Origin: Hamadaea tsunoensis DSM 44101
GTDB lineage: Bacteria; Actinomycetota; Actinomycetes; Mycobacteriales; Micromonosporaceae
Length of the DNA stretch: 64,000 nt
Reading direction: 5' to 3'
Assembly (NCBI RefSeq): GCF_000428945.1
Contig: NZ_AUAX01000022.1
Location: 88,828-152,827, forward strand
A model generated the notes under the pieces. It worked only from the letters and a program-made list of their open reading frames with translations, made no database searches and was not told where the DNA came from. The position numbers were made by a program, and so were the translations under genes. Numbering within the stretch: position 1 is the stretch's first letter; every line of letters begins with the position of its first letter. This document shows, one piece after another, positions 19,345 to 26,879 of this stretch.

Positions 19345-20679
19345 ATGGCCCGGTCCCTCATCTACGTCGCCCTGGTCGCCGTCCTCGGCGTGACCGCCGC
19401 GGCACCCGCCTCGGCACATCCGTCCACGACGGCACCGTCTACAGCGGACGGACTCGCCCGCCCGGCCGCCGACGATCCCGCCGCCCGCGGTGCGACCGCC
19501 CCGATCGGAGGCGTCGTCCCCGGTCTCACCGGAGCCGCCGCCCAGCAGGCTGCGGGCGCCGCGGCCGCCCAGTTCAAGGCTTCGCGGCTGGCGAAGGCGT
19601 CGCTCGCCGCCGCGCAGTTGCACACCACCTGGGGCGTCGACCTCCCCAACTCCGCCAGCGCCGGCCTGCACGCGACGCAGAGCGTCCTCACCGGCATCAC
19701 GACCACCGGCGGGGACTACGTGTACGCGCCCACGGCCATCCCGGCGTCCGGCGCGTGCATCGAGATGACGACCGCGTACACGCCGTCCGGATCCAAGCTG
19801 TGGGCCTGGGACTGGTGCGGCGGGCGGGACGGCGTCGGCAAGATCGTCAACCTCGACGCGTCCTTCCTCGCCACGTACACCACGACGGTCAACGGGCGGG
19901 CGGCGTACAGCCTCGACGAGCACAGGACGTCGACGACCGCGAACACCTGGACGGCGTACCTGTACAACTACCAGACCCACGTCTGGGACGCCTTCTTCAC
20001 CAGCAGCGGCACCTACGACCTGCCGCAGTTCCCGTTCGGCTGGAACATGTTCGAGATCTACACGTCGGTGAACCCGGCGACCGGGGCCGGCTACTACTGC
20101 AAGGACGTGGCCGGCAAGGTCTTCGAGAGCAGCTCGGTCCAGGTTCTCGCCGGCGCCACCTGGGTCGCGGCGGCCCCCGGCAACTCGCAGGTGGACCCGG
20201 CGGGCACACCGTCGGGGAGCGCGTACGACTGCCCGAGCCTGAGCTTCACGCTGGCGCACGCCAACGACCACTGGACCGCGCAGCTGTCCGGCGGCTCGAC
20301 GGCGACCGGCTACGAGGCGGAGGCGAGCGCCAACACCCGCGGCGGCCAGGCGGCGGTACGCAGCTCGGCCGGAGCGTCCGGCGGCGCGGTGGTCGGCTAC
20401 GTCGGCAACGGCACGGCGAACTACCTGCAGATCAACAACGTCACGGGCACGGCCGGGGCGCACACCCTGACCATCTACTACGCGTCCGGTGAGAACCGCT
20501 CGGCGACCGTGAGCGTGAACGGCGGCACCGCCACCACCGTCAGTACGCCGGCCAGCGGCGGCTGGGACACGATCGGCTCGGTCACGACCACCGTCACGCT
20601 GACGGCCGGCAGCAACACCATCCGGTTCGGCAACCCGTCGGGCTGGGCCCCCGACTTCGACCGCATCACCCTCTCGTAG
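19345..20679 (+). CDS. Secreted protein with C-terminal CBM6/35-like carbohydrate-binding domain
   Basis: 444 aa. Signal peptide about 1-24 ending ASA-H. An Ala-rich low-complexity segment to about 90 is followed by a domain of unknown type (about 93-305, many Tyr/Trp and four Cys). The C-terminal module (about 320-444) begins YEAEA and ends PDFDRITLS, the pattern of CBM6/CBM35-type galactose-binding-like modules. No catalytic motif was recognised, so it may be a binding or structural protein of the cell surface. GAGAGGAAGAAAGC precedes the ATG. It follows the arabinose transporter on the same strand and may help bind arabinogalactan; that is inference. Confidence 0.75.
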   Translation: MARSLIYVALVAVLGVTAAAPASAHPSTTAPSTADGLARPAADDPAARGATAPIGGVVPGLTGAAAQQAAGAAAAQFKASRLAKASLAAAQLHTTWGVDLPNSASAGLHATQSVLTGITTTGGDYVYAPTAIPASGACIEMTTAYTPSGSKLWAWDWCGGRDGVGKIVNLDASFLATYTTTVNGRAAYSLDEHRTSTTANTWTAYLYNYQTHVWDAFFTSSGTYDLPQFPFGWNMFEIYTSVNPATGAGYYCKDVAGKVFESSSVQVLAGATWVAAAPGNSQVDPAGTPSGSAYDCPSLSFTLAHANDHWTAQLSGGSTATGYEAEASANTRGGQAAVRSSAGASGGAVVGYVGNGTANYLQINNVTGTAGAHTLTIYYASGENRSATVSVNGGTATTVSTPASGGWDTIGSVTTTVTLTAGSNTIRFGNPSGWAPDFDRITLS

Positions 20680-20717
20680 CGCCCTGCCGTGTTCCGGTAG
20701 GGCGTCTCGGTAGGGCC

Positions 20718-20797
20718 TTGATCCCGTTTGGATCAGGGATCGCCACGTAATCTTGGACCAAGATTCGGGTGATTTCCCTGATCCAAACGGGATCTTG
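20718..20797. repeat. Dispersed palindromic element PE2, copy 1
   Basis: Outer arms GATCCCGTTTGGATCAGGGA (20720-20739) and its exact complement (20775-20794) enclose a second palindrome ATCTTGG-A-CCAAGAT (20750-20764). The same 80-bp element occurs in inverted orientation at 57180-57260. As it follows the stop of the secreted-protein gene it may double as a terminator. Confidence 0.85.
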
Positions 20798-20935
20798 GAG
20801 GGCGCGCGGGGGAGCGCGGGATCTTGCGGGTGCGCTTTCCGGTGAAAGAGGGTCGGATTCCGGGGAACATGTATCCAGCCGGGACGCGGCGCCCCTAGAT
20901 TCGTGAGGGACCCATCCGTCACCCCGGGAGTGATC

Positions 20936-21886
20936 ATGGCCGGCAAGATCGAGTTGTTCTCCGTCAAGGACACCCACGGCCTGCCGTTCCGGCCGCTGCA
21001 GGCGTGGCTGCCCGCGCCGCGCAGACGCCCGGCGGCGGATCTCCCCGGCGGCCGGCGGCCGGTGGTGGCGCTCGTCGACACGGGCGTGGCCGACGACCAT
21101 CCCTGGTTCGCCGCCGGCACCGACGATCCGGTCGTCGTCCCCGCCGCGGGGTGGACCGCGGACGGCTCCGGGACGCGGTGGCACGGCACGTTCGTGGCCG
21201 GCTTGATCCACCAGAACGGGCCGGACGCGCGGATCCTCTCCCTCCAACTGGCCCAGAGCGCTCTGGGCTACATCCTGGACGACCAGCTTCGCGCCGCGCT
21301 GCAGTGGCTGCTGACCTATCACGAGGGCGGCGGGCAGGTCGACGTCGTCTGCATCCCCGTGGGCTTCCGCAGGGACGCCGCCACCCATGACGACACCTAC
21401 ATCGACGAACTCGCGGTGCTGATCACCCAGCTGTCCGCGCGCGGCGTGACCGTGCTCGCCGCCGCCGGCAACACGGCGGTGGAGCCGGGCGCCGGAACGG
21501 GACTCGTCTATCCCGCGGCCTCGGCGTCGACCGGCACTCCGCTGACGGCGGTGGGCGCCCTCACGCTGTCCGGCGACCACTGGGAGGACAGCCTGGGCGG
21601 GATCGGCGGCATGGTCTGGTACCCGGGCGTGAGCGTGGTGAGCACGGCACCGGTGGTGACGGCCACCGCCGACCAGACTCAGGACAGCACCGACGACCTG
21701 GGTGCCGACGTCCACCACGAACAGCTTCCCCCGGAACTCGTCGGGGCCCGGTTCGGCGTCGGCAGCGGCACGTCCTACGCGGTCGCCGGCTACGCCGGAA
21801 CGGTGGCGCAGGCCGTGGCGCTCGGCGTACCGGTGGCGGGCCTGCTGCCCTTCGCGGCCGGGGAACGCGGGGAAGAACCGGCATGA
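20936..21886 (+). CDS. Cytosolic subtilisin-like (S8) serine protease of CHAT operon
   Basis: 316-aa subtilase with no signal peptide, hence probably intracellular. The catalytic triad is complete: Asp48 (VVALVDTGV), His83 (RWHGTFVAG) and Ser280 (GVGSGTSYA), with oxyanion Asn179 (AAAGN). No propeptide or inhibitory domain is obvious; only about 40 residues precede the catalytic domain. GGGAG five bases before the ATG at 20936 supports this start over an upstream in-frame ATG. It is the first gene of a four-gene unit (sigma factor, small protein, TPR-CHAT protease) held together by 4-bp overlaps. The pairing of two unrelated proteases with a sigma factor suggests a proteolytic signalling or cell-death module. 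Substrates are unknown. Confidence 0.88.
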   Translation: MAGKIELFSVKDTHGLPFRPLQAWLPAPRRRPAADLPGGRRPVVALVDTGVADDHPWFAAGTDDPVVVPAAGWTADGSGTRWHGTFVAGLIHQNGPDARILSLQLAQSALGYILDDQLRAALQWLLTYHEGGGQVDVVCIPVGFRRDAATHDDTYIDELAVLITQLSARGVTVLAAAGNTAVEPGAGTGLVYPAASASTGTPLTAVGALTLSGDHWEDSLGGIGGMVWYPGVSVVSTAPVVTATADQTQDSTDDLGADVHHEQLPPELVGARFGVGSGTSYAVAGYAGTVAQAVALGVPVAGLLPFAAGERGEEPA

Positions 21887-22452
21887 CCACCGAACGGGGG
21901 GAGCGGATCGGCGGCCTGCTGCTGCGGGCCCGGGTGGGCGACCGCTCGGCCCTCGAAGAGATCGTGCGCGAGCTGAACCCGCTGCTCTGGCACGTCGCCC
22001 GGGCGCAGGGGCTGGGCACCGAATCGGCGGCCGACGTCGTGCAGACGACCTGGCTGGAGTTCCTGCGCAGCCTGGCCGACATCCGGACGCCGGCCGCGCT
22101 GACCGGCTGGCTCGTGACCGCCGCGCAGCGCGAGGCCTGGCGCGTACGCGAGCGTGAACGCAACCGCGCGGTGCCCGATCCGGAGGCGGTCGAGGCCGCC
22201 GTGTCGCCGGAGCCGCCGGTGGACGAGGCCCTGCTGGCCGACGAGCGGGCGCGCGTGCTGTGGCAGGCTGTCGAGCAGCTGCCGGAGAAGTGCCGGTGCC
22301 TGCTGCGGGTGGTGGCCATGGCCGACCGCCCGGACTACGACCTCGTCTCGGAGGCGCTGGCCATGCCGCGCGGGAGCATCGGACCGACCCGGGGGCGATG
22401 CCTGGCCAAACTCCGCGAGCAGCTGCTCGCCCACCCCGCTTGGAGCCGGTGA
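21883..22452 (+). CDS. RNA polymerase ECF-type sigma factor in CHAT operon
   Basis: 189 aa. Region 2 is at about 20-95 (DVVQTTWLEFLRSLADIRTP and the following WLVTAAQREAWR) and region 4 at about 125-180 (WQAVEQLPEKCRCLLRVV). The linker is Pro/Glu-rich. The start overlaps the subtilisin stop (ATGA) and its stop overlaps the next start (TGATG). It would direct RNA polymerase to a small regulon, perhaps this operon. No membrane-bound anti-sigma factor is present, so control may come from the small beta-sandwich protein or from proteolysis by the operon's own proteases (inference). Confidence 0.88.
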   Translation: MTTERGERIGGLLLRARVGDRSALEEIVRELNPLLWHVARAQGLGTESAADVVQTTWLEFLRSLADIRTPAALTGWLVTAAQREAWRVRERERNRAVPDPEAVEAAVSPEPPVDEALLADERARVLWQAVEQLPEKCRCLLRVVAMADRPDYDLVSEALAMPRGSIGPTRGRCLAKLREQLLAHPAWSR

Positions 22453-22910
22453 TGGACGACGACGACAAGCTCCTCCAAGAACTGCGCGCCGTCTACGAGA
22501 CGATCGACCCGGTGCCGTCGGACCTCACCGAGCGGGTCATGTTCGCCCTCGGGCTGGACGGCCTCGACGCCGAGGTGGCCCGGCTGCAGGACGAGGTGCT
22601 GATCGGCTCCGGCGCGCGGGCGTCGGACCGGACCCGGACCATCACGTTCGACTGCGTCCGGCTGAGCATCATGATCTCCGTGGCGCCGATGCACGAAGGG
22701 CTGCGCATCGACGGCTGGCTCGCCCCGCCCGGCGAGCTGGACATCGAGCTGCGTACCGCGCCGGCTCAACCGGAGGAGGCCGCCGTCCTGCGGGAGGCCA
22801 CCGCCGACGCCGGGGGCCGGTTCGTCTTCGAGAACGTCCCGCACGGGCTCGTCCAGATCGTCGTGCTGTTCGACGAGCATCCCGTGGTGACTCCGAGCAT
22901 CGTCCTGTGA
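22452..22910 (+). CDS. Small beta-sandwich protein of CHAT operon, possible regulator
   Basis: 152 aa, not matched to a named family with certainty. Residues 1-50 are helical and acidic (DDDDKLLQELRAVYETIDPVP). Residues about 60-150 alternate hydrophobic strands and end with AGGRFVFENVPHGLVQIVV, the pattern of carboxypeptidase-regulatory-like or transthyretin-like beta-sandwiches. Located between a sigma factor and a TPR-CHAT protease with overlaps on both sides, it could be a cytosolic anti-sigma factor, an inhibitor or a protease substrate. The leading helical segment resembles the short N-terminal piece of many cytosolic anti-sigma proteins, but no zinc motif is present. Confidence 0.65.
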   Translation: MDDDDKLLQELRAVYETIDPVPSDLTERVMFALGLDGLDAEVARLQDEVLIGSGARASDRTRTITFDCVRLSIMISVAPMHEGLRIDGWLAPPGELDIELRTAPAQPEEAAVLREATADAGGRFVFENVPHGLVQIVVLFDEHPVVTPSIVL

Positions 22911-25426
22911 GGACGGAGGCCTACGCCCGCGCGGCCGCCCTCCACGCCGCCGGGGTCGAGGCCGCCAACGACATGCGCCCCACCGCCGGTGCCCGCCGGC
23001 TGCGCCAGGCCCTCGCGCTGCTCGCCGCGGTCGACGACCCCGAGGCCGTTCAGCTGCGCGGGCGGGTCCTGGTCAGCCTCGCGTACTCCGTCGCCGAGCA
23101 GGGGGACACCGATCTCGGACTGCGCCACCTCGACGAGGCCGAATCGCTGCTGCCGCCGTCCGAGCGTGGTGTCCTGCATGGACAGCGAGCGGTCCTGCTG
23201 CGCCGCACCGGCCGCGACGACGAGGCGCTCGCCGAGTACGACCGGGCACTGGCCGTCGTCGACGAACGCCGCGAACCGCGCGAGCTCGCCCGCGTCCTGC
23301 TCAACCGCGGCGTACTGCACCTGCGCGCGTCCCGCCCGCCGGCCGCGCGGGCCGACCTCGCCCGGGCCGCCCGGGTCGCCCGCCGCCACGGCCTCACCCT
23401 CATCGCGACCAAGGCCGGCCACAACCTCGCGCTGCTCGACCTCGCCGCCGGCGACCTGCCCCGCGCGCTGTCCGCCTTCAACAACATCGCCCAGGAGTAC
23501 GCGCGGGAGGCGCCCGGCGTACTGCCGCTCCTGGCCCTGGACCGCGCCCGTGTCCTGCTGGCCGCCGGGCTCTACCGGGAGGCGGACGAGGAACTGGCCG
23601 GGGCGGCGGCCGCGCTGCGTACGCAGGGGATGAGCCAGGACGACGGTGAGGCGCTGCTCGCCCGGGCCGAGGCCGCCCTGCTCGCCGGTCGCCCCGCCGC
23701 CGCCGGTCGCTGGGCGGCCGAGGCCCGCGCGACCTTCGACCGCCGCAAGAACGGCCGCTTCTGGGAGCTGGCGGAGCTGGTCGGCGCCCGCGCCTCGGCC
23801 GCCGAGGGGGCGCCGTCGGCCCGGCTGCTGCGCCGGCTGACGGGACTCGCCGATCGGCTCGCCGCGCTCGGGCTGGACGAGGACGCCCGGGTCGCCGGAC
23901 TGCTCGCCGCCCGGTGCGCCGCCGGACTCGGCCGGGACGGCGAGGCGCGGACGCTGCTGTCGGCGTACGGGCGCCGGCGGCGGGGCGACCGGCTGGACAC
24001 CCGGGTGCTGGGCCGGCTGGTCCGGGCCGAGGTCACCGGTACGCGTCGCGAACTGGCCGACGGCCTCGCGGAGCTGCACCGCTACCGGGCGGCGTTCGGC
24101 TGCCTCGACCTGCAGACGGGTGCGGCGGTGCACGGCCGGGACCTGGCCGCGGCGGGCGTACGCCACGCGCTGTCGGACGGCCGCGCGGCGACCGTCTTCC
24201 GCTGGGCCGAGCGGTCGCGGGCACAGGCGCTGCTGCTGCCGGCGGTCCGCCCGCCGCACGATCCGGAGGCGGCGGCCGCCGTGGAGCGGCTGCGCCAGTT
24301 GCGCCTGTCGACGGGGGAAGCCGAGCGGGCCGGCCGCCCCACGGCGGCCCTGCGGGCGCTGTGCGCGGAGCTGGAACGCCGGATCCGTCAGCGGTCCTGG
24401 GCCTCGCCCGGCGCGGGCGGCGTCACCGAACCCGTCGCCCTACGGGACGCGGCCGCGGCGCTCGGCGACGCCGCGATGGTCGTGTACCTGCGCGACGGGC
24501 CGACCCTGCACGCGCTGATCCTCCAGAATGGACGAGCGCGGTTGGCGGTGCTGGGATCGGCGGCCGCGGCGGAGGAGTCGGTGCTCCGGCTGCGCGCGGA
24601 CCTCGACGCCCTGGCCGGCCGGGCGCTTCCCGAGCGGCTGGCGACCGCGATCCTCGCCGCCCTGCGCCGGGACGCCGAGGCGCTCGCGGACGTGGTGCTC
24701 GCGCCGGTCCTGCCGGTCGTGGGCGACCGGCCGCTGGTGCTGGTGCCGACCGGCGGTCTGATGGTGGCGCCGTGGTCGCTGCTGCCCGGCTGTGCGGGGC
24801 GGCCGGTGACCGTCACCCCGTCGGCAACCACCTGGTACGCGGCGCGGTCCCGCATCGGGGCGGCTCCGGGCCGGAGCTCCAGGCCGGTGCCGGGGGAGGG
24901 GCCGGTGACGCTCGTGGCCGGCCCGGGCAACGACCGCGCCGAGGCCGAGATCCGCGAGATCGCCGCCCTGTACCCCGGCTCGGCCGTGCTCACCGGCTCC
25001 GGGGCGACCGCCGGGGCGACCGCCGCGGCGATGTCCGGTGCCGGCCTGGTCCACGTGGCCGCGCACGGCCGGCACCAGGCCCAGAATCCGCTGTTCTCGT
25101 CGTTCGAGCTGGCCGACGGGCCGCTCATGGGCTACGACCTCCAGCAGTTGGCGGCGCCCCCGCGCCGGGCCGTTCTGTCCACATGCGATCTCGGTCTCGC
25201 CGACGTACGCCCCGGCGACGAGTCGATCGGCCTCACGACCGCGCTCATCGCCGCCGGGACGGTCACGGTGGTGGCCAGCGTCGGCCGGGTCGCCGACGAC
25301 GTGGCGATGCGGGTGATGACGGATCTGCACCGCCATCTCGCCGCCGGTGGTACGCCCGCCGCGGCGCTCGCTGCCGCGACGGGCGGTGAACCGACGGGAT
25401 TCGTCTGCTTCGGCGCCGGCGACTGA
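22907..25426 (+). CDS. TPR-CHAT protein, caspase-like cysteine protease
   Basis: About 839 aa from a GTG that overlaps the preceding stop (GTGA); the open frame continues upstream only because of base composition. Residues about 1-400 form an alpha-solenoid of TPR-like repeats (Leu/Ala-rich 34-40 residue units such as AYSVAEQGDTDLGLRHLDEAESLL). The C-terminal third is a CHAT domain of the caspase/separase clan with an intact dyad: His720 in HVAAHGRH and Cys760 in LSTCDLG. TPR-CHAT proteins act as proteases in other bacterial immunity systems (for example Craspase). Here the partners are a subtilisin and a sigma factor. Role in programmed death, defence or development is inference. Confidence 0.88.
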   Translation: MRTEAYARAAALHAAGVEAANDMRPTAGARRLRQALALLAAVDDPEAVQLRGRVLVSLAYSVAEQGDTDLGLRHLDEAESLLPPSERGVLHGQRAVLLRRTGRDDEALAEYDRALAVVDERREPRELARVLLNRGVLHLRASRPPAARADLARAARVARRHGLTLIATKAGHNLALLDLAAGDLPRALSAFNNIAQEYAREAPGVLPLLALDRARVLLAAGLYREADEELAGAAAALRTQGMSQDDGEALLARAEAALLAGRPAAAGRWAAEARATFDRRKNGRFWELAELVGARASAAEGAPSARLLRRLTGLADRLAALGLDEDARVAGLLAARCAAGLGRDGEARTLLSAYGRRRRGDRLDTRVLGRLVRAEVTGTRRELADGLAELHRYRAAFGCLDLQTGAAVHGRDLAAAGVRHALSDGRAATVFRWAERSRAQALLLPAVRPPHDPEAAAAVERLRQLRLSTGEAERAGRPTAALRALCAELERRIRQRSWASPGAGGVTEPVALRDAAAALGDAAMVVYLRDGPTLHALILQNGRARLAVLGSAAAAEESVLRLRADLDALAGRALPERLATAILAALRRDAEALADVVLAPVLPVVGDRPLVLVPTGGLMVAPWSLLPGCAGRPVTVTPSATTWYAARSRIGAAPGRSSRPVPGEGPVTLVAGPGNDRAEAEIREIAALYPGSAVLTGSGATAGATAAAMSGAGLVHVAAHGRHQAQNPLFSSFELADGPLMGYDLQQLAAPPRRAVLSTCDLGLADVRPGDESIGLTTALIAAGTVTVVASVGRVADDVAMRVMTDLHRHLAAGGTPAAALAAATGGEPTGFVCFGAGD

Positions 25427-25439
25427 GTGTCCTCGGTGT

Positions 25440-25970
25440 CTAGACGCAGTGGAAGACGACCGTGACCCAGCCGGTGCCGGAGTGGTTCGGTGCCGACACC
25501 ACCACCGCGAATTCCGTGAGCCCGCTGACGCTCCCGGAGATGTGCACGGTCGCGGTCTTCCCGTCCGGCATGACCCCGGTGGCGGGCGAGAACGACACGT
25601 CGCGCAGGATGTTGCCCTGCAGCGGCCATTGGCCCTGCGTCGTCTGGTCGACCGCGGTGGCGGTCCATACGATCTGGCCCCGGTAGGCGCTCACCGCGAG
25701 TGCGCTGTCGATGGCCGCGCAGTTGACCCGGTCGCTGCCGCCGGTACCCCGGAAGGTCGCCTGCGGCGTACCGCTGGATTCCGCGGCACTCCCCGCCGCG
25801 GCCTTGCTGTTGCCGGCGGCCGGGCTCGCCGCATCCGGCGGCGCGGCCGTGGACCCGCCGCCGCCGTTGTTGCCACTCGTGCCCTTGTCGCCGGAGCCTC
25901 CGCCGCCGCACGCGATCGTGATCGCGGCGAGCGCCGCGAGGCCCGCCACCGCCCATCGGTTGATCTTCAT
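25440..25970 (-). CDS. Small lipoprotein, function unknown
   Basis: 176 aa with a lipoprotein signal (KINRWAVAG..., lipobox TIAC, Cys21), then a Gly/Ser/Ala-rich linker to about residue 80 and a compact domain with two Cys (VNCAAID and VFHCV) likely forming a disulfide. The open frame extends upstream, but GGGGAG five bases before the ATG at 25970 and the signal peptide fix the start. Convergent with the CHAT operon, 13 bp between stops. No domain family recognised; presumably tethered to the outer face of the membrane. Confidence 0.8.
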   Translation of the reverse strand: MKINRWAVAGLAALAAITIACGGGGSGDKGTSGNNGGGGSTAAPPDAASPAAGNSKAAAGSAAESSGTPQATFRGTGGSDRVNCAAIDSALAVSAYRGQIVWTATAVDQTTQGQWPLQGNILRDVSFSPATGVMPDGKTATVHISGSVSGLTEFAVVVSAPNHSGTGWVTVVFHCV

Positions 25971-26127
25971 GATTCTCCCCTCCTCGGTCTGATGCTGGAG
26001 GGGCGCCGGGCCCGTCGCAGATACCTCGGGCGGCAGGAAATCTCGATGTATCTGGCGGCCCGCCGCCGGCCCCTGTCTTCCAGTCACGTCTTCCGTCTCG
26101 CAGTCACCAGTCCTGAGGGAGCCCGTC

Positions 26128-26427
26128 ATGACAAACCCCAACTTCGCCGCCCAGCAGGCGGCCCAGCAGGCGGCCCGGCAAGCCCAGCAAGCGGCGCAGC
26201 AGGCGGCGCAACAGGCCGCCTGGCAGGCGCAGCAAGCCCATCAGCACGCCGTGCGTCACGCTCAGCACGCCTCACGGCAGTTCCACTCCGCCCCTCCCGT
26301 ACGCCGTAACGGCGGCTCGTCGGCCGTCGGCAAGGTGATCGGCGCGATCTTCTTCCTCGCCGTCCTCGGTTTCATCGTCTGGATCGGTCTCCAGGTGCTG
26401 TCCGCGGCGAACTCCTTCCCGCGCTGA
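26128..26427 (+). CDS. Small single-span membrane protein with Gln/Ala-rich N-terminus
   Basis: 99 aa. Residues 8-45 are almost only Gln and Ala with some His (QQAAQQAARQAQQ pattern), then a short basic loop (VRRNGG) and one membrane helix at about 67-93 (VIGAIFFLAVLGFIVWIGLQ). GAGGGAG lies before the ATG. The Gln/Ala run is encoded by CAG/CAA and GCG/GCC/GCA repeats and probably arose by repeat expansion. Function unknown; the polar tract could form a coiled coil on the cytosolic side. Confidence 0.75.
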   Translation: MTNPNFAAQQAAQQAARQAQQAAQQAAQQAAWQAQQAHQHAVRHAQHASRQFHSAPPVRRNGGSSAVGKVIGAIFFLAVLGFIVWIGLQVLSAANSFPR

Positions 26428-26486
26428 CGGGGCTGCGACCTGCGCCGGCGGGTGAATGTCGGAGGGGGCACCTAGAGTCTGGCGGC

Positions 26487-26879
26487 ATGGCGATGGTGAC
26501 CTTTGTGGACGAGACCACGGCCGGTGATCGCGCGGCCGCCTGGCATCTGGAGATCTTCGAGGAGCGGCTGGCGCTGGGCGAGCTGATCCGGCGCCGGGTG
26601 TTCCAGGAGGTGGCCGAGCACAACGCGCGCGGCGGCGACGTGTTCCGCGGCCTGGTCCAGCCGGCCGGCGCCGAGAAGCGGCCCGACGGCTTCCGCCTGC
26701 CCGAGCCGCGGAAGGTCGATGCCGACCAGCAGGCGAACCGTGCGCTGGAAGCCTTTCAGCGCAACGGTTTCGTGGTGCTCGTCGACGACCGCCAGGTGGA
26801 GGGGCTCGACACGGTCGTCGAGCTCAGCCGGGGCACCGAGATCACCTTCCTGAAGCTCGTCCCGCTGGTGGGTGGCTGA
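26487..26879 (+). CDS. Unknown protein paired with DUF4132 gene
   Basis: 130 aa, no signal peptide or membrane helix. Alpha/beta with a helical first half (TTAGDRAAAWHLEIFEERLA) and a beta-rich end (GFVVLVDDRQVEG, ITFLKLVPLVGG). Stop and start of the next gene overlap (TGATG), so it is translationally coupled to the DUF4132 protein and probably works with it. TAGAGT lies eight bases before the ATG and no Shine-Dalgarno is seen, consistent with a leaderless transcript. No family recognised. Confidence 0.75.
   Translation: MAMVTFVDETTAGDRAAAWHLEIFEERLALGELIRRRVFQEVAEHNARGGDVFRGLVQPAGAEKRPDGFRLPEPRKVDADQQANRALEAFQRNGFVVLVDDRQVEGLDTVVELSRGTEITFLKLVPLVGG

Noticed and set aside
20860..20935. GGAAC followed by weak -10-like words before the subtilisin gene as an ECF sigma promoter
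   Set aside because: Spacing to any credible -10 is wrong, so autoregulation by the operon's sigma factor could not be supported from sequence.
22260..22910. Longer version of the small CHAT-operon protein starting inside the sigma gene
   Set aside because: The ATG at 22452 overlaps the sigma stop and the upstream extension is a low-complexity shadow.
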